Below, in pieces: positions 11,060 through 16,789 of a stretch of DNA of 16,789 bases (its first letter is position 1; the number at the start of each line of letters is the position of its first letter). Source of the stretch: JBGPIT01 sp041485125 (lineage in GTDB: Bacteria > Desulfobacterota > Binatia > UTPRO1); the NCBI GenBank assembly GCA_041485125.1, contig JBGPIT010000060.1, forward strand, positions 1-16,789, in the 5' to 3' direction. The translations under genes were made by a program, and so were the position numbers. The notes below the pieces were generated by a model. That model saw only the letters and a program-made list of their open reading frames with translations, searched no databases and was not told the origin of the DNA.

Positions 11060-12283
11060 ATGAAGAGGCCGGGGCCTGCCACGCACACGTGGGAGTTCAA
11101 GGCGCGCTTCCGCCGGCATGCGTTCGGGTGGAAGTCACAGCCGGCCATCCAGCGCGTCAAGCAGGCGGTCGGCGAGATCAAGAAGGTCGCACGCAAGAAT
11201 CCCGTCCTCGCGGCCGACGGCGCGGTGAGCCTGCTCGAGCGCCTGTCGCCGGCGCTGGAGCACGTCGACAGCTCATCGGGCGCGATCGGCACCGCGGTGA
11301 ACAACGCGATCGCCGAGCTGATCCCCATCATCGCGAGCGCGCCCGCCGACGCGAAGACGCGCGACGCCTGGCTGGAGCGGTTGTGGGAGGCCCACGCCGC
11401 GGACGAGATCCCGTACATCGAGTGCCTCGCCGACCACTGGGGCGAGCTCTGTGCATCGAAGGACATCGCCTCGGCGTGGGCCGACCGCCTGCTCGACATC
11501 ACACGCATGGCGCTCAGCCCCGACAAGAACCTCCGGGGTCACTTCCACGGAACCACCGCGTGCCTAAGCGCGCTCTCCGGCGCCGAGCGCTACGCGGAAA
11601 TCATCGACCTGCTCGAGGTCGAAACGTTCTGGCCCTACAGGCGCTTCGCTGCGAAGGCCCTCGCCGCCATGAGCAAGAAGTCCGAGGCGCTGCGGTACGC
11701 CGAGTCGTGCCGCGGGCCGTCGACGAACGACAGCGACGTCGACGCCGTGTGCGAGGAGATTCTGCTGTCCTCGGGACTCGTGGAGGAGGCATACGGGCGC
11801 TACGGACTGCGCGCGAACCGCGGCGGCACGTACCTCGCCACCTTCCGCGCCGTCGCCAAGAAGTACCCACACAAGACCGCGGACCAGATTCTGGCCGATC
11901 TGGTCAAGACGACTCCGGGCGAAGAGGGAAAGTGGTTTGCGGCGGCCAAGGAGGCCGGGCTCTACGACGAGGCGCTCGCGCTCGCGAGCCGGACGCCCTG
12001 CGATCCCAAGACGCTGACCCGCGCCGCTCGCGACCACGGCGACGACCAGCCGGCCTTCGCCGTGGACGCCGGCTTCCTCGCGCTCCACTGGCTCGTGGAA
12101 GGCTACGGCTACGAGATCACCGGCGCCGACGTCTGGGCAGCGTACTCCAGCACGATGAAGGCGGCGGAGAAGAACGGCACCGTCGTCGAGACCGGTGCGC
12201 GCATCAGGAAGCTCGTCGCCGGCGAGACGTCCGGCGAGCGATTCGTCACGAGGATCCTCGGAAAGGAGCTCGGGCTCACGTGA
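11060..12283 (+). CDS. Conserved helical-repeat protein of unknown function
   Basis: This 407-residue protein is soluble and almost wholly helical, with repeated short helical units (for example AAKALAAMSKKSEALRYAES, and GLYDEALALASRT) that resemble TPR- or HEAT-like solenoids. The N-terminus contains EFKARFRRHAFGWKSQPAIQ. I recognise it as resembling a conserved bacterial hypothetical family but know no function. There is no signal peptide, membrane helix or catalytic motif. ATG 11060 has AGGG at 11051-11054 upstream; an in-frame extension to 10985 overlaps the DUF4143 remnant and is unlikely. The stop overlaps the next mini-ORF (GTGA), placing it first in a coupled set with a P-loop NTPase. 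A scaffold role is only a guess. Confidence 0.85.
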   Translation: MKRPGPATHTWEFKARFRRHAFGWKSQPAIQRVKQAVGEIKKVARKNPVLAADGAVSLLERLSPALEHVDSSSGAIGTAVNNAIAELIPIIASAPADAKTRDAWLERLWEAHAADEIPYIECLADHWGELCASKDIASAWADRLLDITRMALSPDKNLRGHFHGTTACLSALSGAERYAEIIDLLEVETFWPYRRFAAKALAAMSKKSEALRYAESCRGPSTNDSDVDAVCEEILLSSGLVEEAYGRYGLRANRGGTYLATFRAVAKKYPHKTADQILADLVKTTPGEEGKWFAAAKEAGLYDEALALASRTPCDPKTLTRAARDHGDDQPAFAVDAGFLALHWLVEGYGYEITGADVWAAYSSTMKAAEKNGTVVETGARIRKLVAGETSGERFVTRILGKELGLT

Positions 12284-12375
12284 GAGCGCTGACGCAGCAT
12301 CATGCGCGCCGTCGCGGCTCCCTCGAGGCGGTCAAGTACGAGCTGGCACGGCGAGCCCGCCAGGAGCCGTGGTGA
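12280..12375 (+). CDS. 31-codon mini-ORF linking two genes
   Basis: A short frame encodes 31 residues: RALTQHHARRRGSLEAV then KYELARRARQEPW. Its GTG start overlaps the stop of the 407-aa gene (GTGA, 12280-12283), and its TGA stop overlaps the GTG start of the P-loop gene (GTGA, 12372-12375). The product is basic and probably helical, with no known family. It may be a real small protein, a translational relay between its neighbours, or the tail of a decayed gene. Confidence 0.4.
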   Translation: MRALTQHHARRRGSLEAVKYELARRARQEPW

Positions 12376-13241
12376 TCGAACGCGCCCTCATCCACGTCGC
12401 GGGCCCCGCCGGCTCGGGCAAGACGACGTTCATCGAGTCGATGCTGCACGGCCTCGACGGTCCGGTTCTCGCTGCGCGCTGCATCCGCGACGATGCCCTC
12501 CGTGAACCGCGAGAGAGCGCTCCGAAGACCCATCCGGAGCTGCGGCGATACCGGAAAGCGGGCGCGAGCGGCGGCGCGGTATTCGCGTTCCCGCAGACCG
12601 ATACCGCCCCCGACGCCTTCTTCACGACCGATCTCATGCAGGACTATTCGCGGGCCGTCGTGCTCGAGGGCGACAACCCAATTGGGTTCGCGGATCTCGG
12701 CGTGTTCGTAGCACCTGCCCTCGCCGCCGGCGATGCGCTCTTCGTTCGCCGCAAGCGCGATCGAGCGAAGGAGGAGCGCGCCAAGGCCGATGCGCTCGAA
12801 CGACTGCTTCGCGAGCCCGACGGTGTCGCGGAGCTTCTCGGTGAGATGATCGGTGGACCGATCGTCGACCTCGCGCGCCGGAACCCGAGACTCCTCGAGG
12901 AAGCCCGCGCCAATCTGCTTGCGGGGATCGCCTCGGCGCGGAAGGCTCCGCCACCGACGCCTACCGAGCACTGGTCCATCGCCGCAGGATATCAAGGCAT
13001 CGAGCAGGCACAGCTTGTTGTCGTCGACATCCGCAGCGACCTCGAACGCGAGCACGGAGAGCGGCTCGTCGCAGACGTCGTACGCCTCCGCAAGGACGAC
13101 GCGCTGTTCAGGGACATCCTCGGCTTCCGCGGCCACAAGATCCCGATCACGGCCGTCGTCGCGAATCTGAAGGACCAGACGGACGTCGGTTGCAAGAAGG
13201 CGATCGCGCGAGTCAAACGGGCGCTGAAGAGATCGACATGA
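12372..13241 (+). CDS. P-loop NTPase of unknown role
   Basis: This 289-residue nucleotide-binding protein has a clear Walker A motif near the start (HVAGPAGSGKTTFIESML, GPAGSGKTT at residues 11-19). A second strand ends in VVLEGDNPIGFADLGVFVAP (about 96-115), reminiscent of the EG(D/S) strand in MobB/CobW-like P-loop proteins. A charged helical stretch (RRKRDRAKEERAKADALERL) follows, then a C-terminal segment with VVVDIRSDLE and a basic end. I cannot name the family or substrate. GTG 12372 was chosen because AGGAG (12362-12366) is five bases upstream and the start overlaps the mini-ORF stop; GTG 12369 is equally in frame. Confidence 0.75.
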   Translation: MIERALIHVAGPAGSGKTTFIESMLHGLDGPVLAARCIRDDALREPRESAPKTHPELRRYRKAGASGGAVFAFPQTDTAPDAFFTTDLMQDYSRAVVLEGDNPIGFADLGVFVAPALAAGDALFVRRKRDRAKEERAKADALERLLREPDGVAELLGEMIGGPIVDLARRNPRLLEEARANLLAGIASARKAPPPTPTEHWSIAAGYQGIEQAQLVVVDIRSDLEREHGERLVADVVRLRKDDALFRDILGFRGHKIPITAVVANLKDQTDVGCKKAIARVKRALKRST

Positions 13242-13252
13242 CCCTACGCCTC

Positions 13253-13273
13253 TGACGCTCTGACACAGCGTCA
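13253..13273 (+). terminator. Candidate hairpin terminator after P-loop gene
   Basis: TGACGCT (13253-13259) and AGCGTCA (13267-13273) form a perfect 7-bp stem with a 7-base loop, 12 bases after the P-loop gene stop. There is no T-run, so it may only be a transcript-end hairpin. Confidence 0.4.
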
Positions 13274-13683
13274 ACGCGCCAAGTCGACGCAAGTCGGCAT
13301 CGTCCCGCGTACATGAATACATAGGACCCGAGGCAACTGGGCATGTCCTCCGCCAGCGGCTCCGAGTCGGTTGGCGGGGTCGCATGCGCGGCGAGCGTCG
13401 TGGTCGCGCTCGCGGTGTTCGAGCAGGGAACGCTCGACCGCACGCTTGGCGGTCGAGGCGACGACGCCAACGACGACGCTGCCGGTGAGATCGCATTCCG
13501 AAACGGACCATTCGCATTGTCACCATCATACTCTGAAGCGAAGCATCGATACGCGGGAGATAGTGGTTCGACTCGTACTCTTTATACCTTGCTGATAGTA
13601 GCGCCGCTAACTGTGCGTTCGTTATCGATGCCTTGTCGCCAGCCCGACGCTTCGCTCGGTCGGTCGGCGAAGGAGGAACGCAC
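13274..13683. other. Intergenic region before DUF1302 gene
   Basis: About 400 bases without a convincing gene. The stretch from roughly 13500 to 13640 is noticeably richer in A+T than its surroundings and probably holds the promoter of the downstream operon. TTGTCA (13517-13522) and TATACC (13583-13588) were seen but are not correctly spaced as a pair. A minus-strand frame here lacks a start and recognisable motif. Confidence 0.35.
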
Positions 13684-15450
13684 ATGCGTCCGTCACATGA
13701 GCCAGGCGCGTTCGCCACCGCGGTTGCGGCGCTGGCGCTACTCTCGGCCTCGGCGTCGCCCGCCGGCGCGACGCAACGTTTCGGTCCGCTCGAGCTCTCG
13801 GGCAATCTCCAGGCGCAACAGCTCATCCGCCATCCGGATCCCGGCAAGTACCAGCTCATCCAGCAACGAAACACGGCGCGCCTGCGCGTCGACTGGGAAT
13901 GGGTGGGCAACGACGGCAAGTGGCTCGATCGGCTCGACCTCTCCGAGTGGGTCGAGCGCTCGCACCTCTTCCTGCTCTGGCGCGGCGTCTACGACAGCGT
14001 CTACGACCTGACGCCCGGCACGCGCGTGCATCGCGAGCTCAACGGCGAGCGCACCGACAAACGATTCGACGACCTCCACGACCTCGACCGGTCGTCGCGC
14101 GACGCTCTCAAGTTCGAGAACGCGTTGCGCGAGGCGTACGTCGACATCACGTTCAAAGGCGGGTTCAGCCTGCGCGCCGGGCGCCAGCAGATCATCTGGG
14201 GCGAGTCGGACGGCTTTCGCCTCCTCGACCGCGCCAACAGCCTCGACCTCACCTGGCACTTCCAGCAGGAGCTGCCGCCGCCGGCGTTCGGTCTCGACGA
14301 CCTGCGCATCCCGTTCTGGATGATCAAGGGGCTCTACGATGTCGGCAGCGTCGGATCGTGGAGCAACGTCTTCGCCGAGGCGTATTGGAATCCCGGCGAT
14401 TGGTACCCGAACAAGATCGCGTTTCTGCCGCGGCCATGGGGCTTGAACCTCCGCAATCCATTCACCAATCCCGCGACCGGTCTGTTCTTCAAACCGCAGC
14501 GGCTCGTTCGGCTCATGAACGGCACCCGCTTCGGACGGCAAGGCGACTATAGCCGCAACCCGTTGGAGAATAGCCAATTCGGCATCCGCATCAACGGCGT
14601 CGCCGGTCCCGACACGCCGCTCCTGCCCGACGGCCTGCAGATCCAACTCGGCTATCTCTACCAACGCTTCACGGCATCGGGCGGAGTCAGCTCGGAGGCC
14701 TCGATCGTCCGCGGGATTCCCAACACCAAGGACGGACGCAATCGGACCGCGGAGCTCCTCGGCCGGCAGACCGCGCCGGTCGAGTTCTACGCGCCGTACA
14801 TCCACACCATCGGCCTCGCGATGAACTACGCGGACCAGCGCTCCAGCGCGGTCTTCCGCATGGAGCAGGCCTTCGATTTCGGGCTGCCCTTCCAGACCTG
14901 CGGGCCGAACGGCGACACGATCGCGAAGAAGGGCTGCGTGCGCGAGACCACCTTCGCACCGTTTCTCGGCGGCGTTCGCAATCACGACGTGTGGTCGGGA
15001 CTCTTCGCGTTCGACCGGCCGACCTGGATCCGCGCCCTCAACAAGCGGACGACGTTCTTCGTGACCGGTCAGTTCTTCTGGTCGTACCTGGTGGAGAAGG
15101 CGCGCGGCACCCGCGGCATTCTCGACAACCCTACCCCCGGTCGTTCCGTCAACGTCGCGTGGAAGGACGACGTGCATCGTTGGGAGATGCTCTTCACGCT
15201 CGCGGTGCTCGGCTTCTATCGCGGCGGCAGCGTCGTCCCGTCGTTCGTCTACCTGCTCGACCCGGTGAACAGCTACAGCCAGGAGGTGATCTGGGGCGTC
15301 GACTACTTCCTGACGCCGAACTTCGCGGTCAACCTCTCGCAGCGCTTCCTCATCAATCCGACCAAGGAGGTGAACTTCGAGCCGTGGGGCCTGGGTGGGC
15401 TGAACCGCGGACGATCGGAGACCGGCCTGCGGCTGACGTACCAATTCTAA
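13684..15450 (+). CDS. DUF1302-family outer-membrane protein
   Basis: This 588-residue exported protein has a signal peptide (residues 1-29, with hydrophobic AFATAVAALALLSASASPAG and probable cleavage after AGA). It continues into a long beta-rich domain with FGPLELSGNLQ, and later GFSLRAGRQQIIWGESDGFR, WNPGDWYPNKIAFLPRPWGL and LTYQF at the end. These are hallmarks of DUF1302 proteins, large predicted outer-membrane barrels. The terminal Phe fits the barrel-assembly signal. DUF1302 genes often occur with DUF1329 lipoproteins and RND-type exporters in lipid or hydrophobic-compound loci. AGGAGG (13671-13676) lies seven bases before ATG 13684, which fixes the start; an in-frame upstream extension to 13633 lacks this support. 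Confidence 0.9.
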   Translation: MRPSHEPGAFATAVAALALLSASASPAGATQRFGPLELSGNLQAQQLIRHPDPGKYQLIQQRNTARLRVDWEWVGNDGKWLDRLDLSEWVERSHLFLLWRGVYDSVYDLTPGTRVHRELNGERTDKRFDDLHDLDRSSRDALKFENALREAYVDITFKGGFSLRAGRQQIIWGESDGFRLLDRANSLDLTWHFQQELPPPAFGLDDLRIPFWMIKGLYDVGSVGSWSNVFAEAYWNPGDWYPNKIAFLPRPWGLNLRNPFTNPATGLFFKPQRLVRLMNGTRFGRQGDYSRNPLENSQFGIRINGVAGPDTPLLPDGLQIQLGYLYQRFTASGGVSSEASIVRGIPNTKDGRNRTAELLGRQTAPVEFYAPYIHTIGLAMNYADQRSSAVFRMEQAFDFGLPFQTCGPNGDTIAKKGCVRETTFAPFLGGVRNHDVWSGLFAFDRPTWIRALNKRTTFFVTGQFFWSYLVEKARGTRGILDNPTPGRSVNVAWKDDVHRWEMLFTLAVLGFYRGGSVVPSFVYLLDPVNSYSQEVIWGVDYFLTPNFAVNLSQRFLINPTKEVNFEPWGLGGLNRGRSETGLRLTYQF

Positions 15451-15494
15451 GCGGCGGGTTCGTATGACATACGTCCGCACGGGGATCGCGACGC

Positions 15495-16628
15495 GTGCTG
15501 AAGACGGACGTTGGTCGCTTCGAGGCGGAAGGCTATCTCACGGTACGAGGTCTCCTCGAGCCGTCGCGCGACGTCGATCCGCTCGCGCGCGCGTACGAGG
15601 CGCTGATCCATGCGCTCGCGACGATCTACGACGCCGAGCTCGACCGACCGTGCGCGACGAACGGCGACGACACGTCGACCGGAGCGCGCTTCGCGACGCT
15701 GCTGGGAGCGAGCGGTGGCGAGGCGCTGCACCATCTCGCGCCGGTGCTGAGCGTGTTCTCGCCGCACTTTCGCTGGCGCGGCGACCTGCCGGCGGCGCAG
15801 CTGCCCGAGCTCTTCGCGTTGATGCGGAACGAGCGCTTGCTCGATGCGGTCGAGGGCCTGATCGGCACCGAGATCTTCGCATCGCCCATCTACCATCTCA
15901 ACATGAAGCTCGCGGCGCGCCATCTCGAGTTGGCGGAGCGCCTCGCCGCGCAATCGGGCCGGCGCAACCCGAGTTGGACGTTGCACTACGGCTTCGAGGT
16001 CGGGGAAACGCCGTGGCACACGGACGCGATCGCCGGTCTGCGCGACTCGCACGAGAGCCGGATCGTCGTCGCGTGGATTCCGCTCACGCCGGCCGATCAG
16101 GAGCGCGGCACGCTGCTGGTGATCCCCGGCTCGCACCGCGGCGGCGTCCTCGGCGGACCCTTCGCCGACGCGCTCACGCGCCGCGCGATCACGATCGATG
16201 CGATGCCCGGCGACGTGGTGTTCATGGACAACAAGCTCGTGCACGGCGCGACCGCGAACCGCAGCGCCGGCGAGATGCGCTGGGCGTGCAATCTCCGCTA
16301 CCTCCCCATCGGCGAGCCGACGGGCCGGCCGTACCTGCCCGGCTTCGTCGCACGCAGCCGCTCCGCGCCGCAGACGGAGCTTCGGAATCCGTACGTATGG
16401 GCGGCGATGTGGCGGCGCGCGCTCGAGAACCTCGCCGCGGGCGAGCTGCCGGTGCCGAACGTCGCCCGCACGAGCCGCGCCGAGGCCGAAGCGATCACGC
16501 GGCGCTGGCGGGAAGCGGTGCCCGACGAGCGGGGCTGGCTCCGGCTGCGCGCCCGTCCGACCCGGCGCGGGATGTCGCGCATCGGTCGCCGCGCAGCCGT
16601 GGCGCTCCGGCGCTGGCTCTCGACTTGA
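15495..16628 (+). CDS. Phytanoyl-CoA dioxygenase-like (PhyH) enzyme
   Basis: This 377-residue Fe(II)/2-oxoglutarate-dependent oxygenase is of the PhyH type. The metal-binding triad is visible as His175 and Asp177 in TPWHTDAIAG and His250 in MDNKLVHGATANRS, with a likely 2-oxoglutarate Arg just after (Arg256 or Arg262). The double-stranded helix core includes VVAWIPLTPADQERGTLLVI and PGSHRGG. Such enzymes hydroxylate acyl-CoAs or diverse small molecules; the substrate cannot be told. The GTG start is 44 bases after the DUF1302 stop with GGGGAT at 15481-15486 upstream, suggesting the same operon. The C-terminal 30 residues are Arg-rich. There is no signal peptide, so it is cytoplasmic. Confidence 0.9.
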   Translation: MLKTDVGRFEAEGYLTVRGLLEPSRDVDPLARAYEALIHALATIYDAELDRPCATNGDDTSTGARFATLLGASGGEALHHLAPVLSVFSPHFRWRGDLPAAQLPELFALMRNERLLDAVEGLIGTEIFASPIYHLNMKLAARHLELAERLAAQSGRRNPSWTLHYGFEVGETPWHTDAIAGLRDSHESRIVVAWIPLTPADQERGTLLVIPGSHRGGVLGGPFADALTRRAITIDAMPGDVVFMDNKLVHGATANRSAGEMRWACNLRYLPIGEPTGRPYLPGFVARSRSAPQTELRNPYVWAAMWRRALENLAAGELPVPNVARTSRAEAEAITRRWREAVPDERGWLRLRARPTRRGMSRIGRRAAVALRRWLST

Positions 16629-16673
16629 TACAGCTGTCGGTTCGCACTACGCCGAGACGAGGAGAAGCACACG

Positions 16674-16789
16674 ATGATGACGAGTCGGATCGGACGTCGG
16701 ATCGGTATGGCCCTCGCACTCCTCCTGAGCCTCGCGCTCGCCAGCTGCGGCACGCTGCGGGGACTGACGCGTGGGAAGGGGCCGGCGCC
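16674..16789 (+). CDS. N-terminus of a lipoprotein (cut by window end)
   Basis: Only the first 38 residues are visible. A short Arg-rich start (MMTSRIGRRIG) is followed by a hydrophobic core MALALLLSLALASC, giving a clear lipobox L-A-S-C with the lipid-modified Cys at residue 25. It lies 45 bases after the PhyH-like gene with an AGGAGA-type ribosome site near 16659-16664, so it is probably in the same operon. A DUF1329-like or other envelope lipoprotein would fit beside DUF1302, but the mature sequence is not in the window. Confidence 0.75.
   Translation, partial: MMTSRIGRRIGMALALLLSLALASCGTLRGLTRGKGPA

Noticed and set aside
13517..13588. Sigma-70 promoter for the DUF1302 gene from TTGTCA and TATACC
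   Set aside because: The two elements are 60 bases apart and cannot form one promoter; no properly spaced partner was found for either.
12300..13919. Long minus-strand open frame of about 539 codons
   Set aside because: It is the antisense of the P-loop gene and the DUF1302 start, with Arg-rich unnatural composition. The plus-strand genes have motifs, ribosome sites and a signal peptide.
13738..15480. Long minus-strand open frame opposite the DUF1302 gene
   Set aside because: High-GC antisense frame with no start signal or motif; the plus strand encodes a recognisable exported barrel protein.
1..16789. CRISPR array, tRNA or rRNA genes
   Set aside because: No regularly spaced direct repeats, and no cloverleaf-like or rRNA-conserved segments were recognised on either strand.

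Overview
This is a high-GC bacterial chromosomal segment. The right-hand 3.5 kb carries a DUF1302-type outer-membrane protein, a phytanoyl-CoA-dioxygenase-like enzyme and the start of a lipoprotein. This points to a Gram-negative, environmental, probably deltaproteobacterial or Binatota-like organism; the lineage is a guess. The left 11 kb is a typical accessory region packed with toxin-antitoxin (TA) modules, gene remnants and one intact transposon.

Layout. (1) 320-1044: Phd-type antitoxin with PIN toxin (+). (2) 1076-1270: 3' remnant of a spermidine-synthase-like gene (-). (3) 1520-2319: small partner protein plus AbiEii-like nucleotidyltransferase (+). (4) 2474-2626: truncated AbrB-type antitoxin (-). 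(5) 2861-3785: MntA/HepT-type pair (+). (6) 4082-4695: AbrB antitoxin with PIN toxin (-). (7) 5036-5110: possible integrase scrap (-). (8) 5113-5807: Phd antitoxin with PIN toxin (-), whose toxin appears to start at CTG. A palindromic operator/promoter lies upstream.

(9) 5877-9229: the highlight. A complete 3353-bp IS1-family-like transposon is bounded by perfect 17-bp inverted repeats and a perfect 8-bp target duplication (CGGCTGGG). Besides its DDE transposase (-) it carries a tightly coupled three-gene cargo operon: a RelE/HigB-like putative toxin, an Xre-type regulator and an unrecognised 240-aa protein. It also carries a small basic protein (-) and a four-helix membrane protein (+). The stop codons of the transposase and of the last cargo gene both lie inside the terminal repeats.

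(10) 9318-9586: frameshifted Phd-type pseudogene. (11) 9731-10713: Xre/ParS (DUF2384) antitoxin with RES-domain toxin (+). (12) 10798-11010: 3' remnant of a DUF4143 ATPase. (13) 11060-13241: a translationally coupled trio made of a 407-aa helical protein of unknown function, a 31-codon mini-ORF and a P-loop NTPase. (14) 13684-16789: DUF1302 protein, PhyH-like dioxygenase and a partial lipoprotein, probably one operon linked to hydrophobic-compound or lipid metabolism.

The two-gene units mostly overlap by four bases (GTGA, ATGA, TTGA, CTGA), so translational coupling is the rule here. All family assignments were made by reading motifs by eye; no searches were run.
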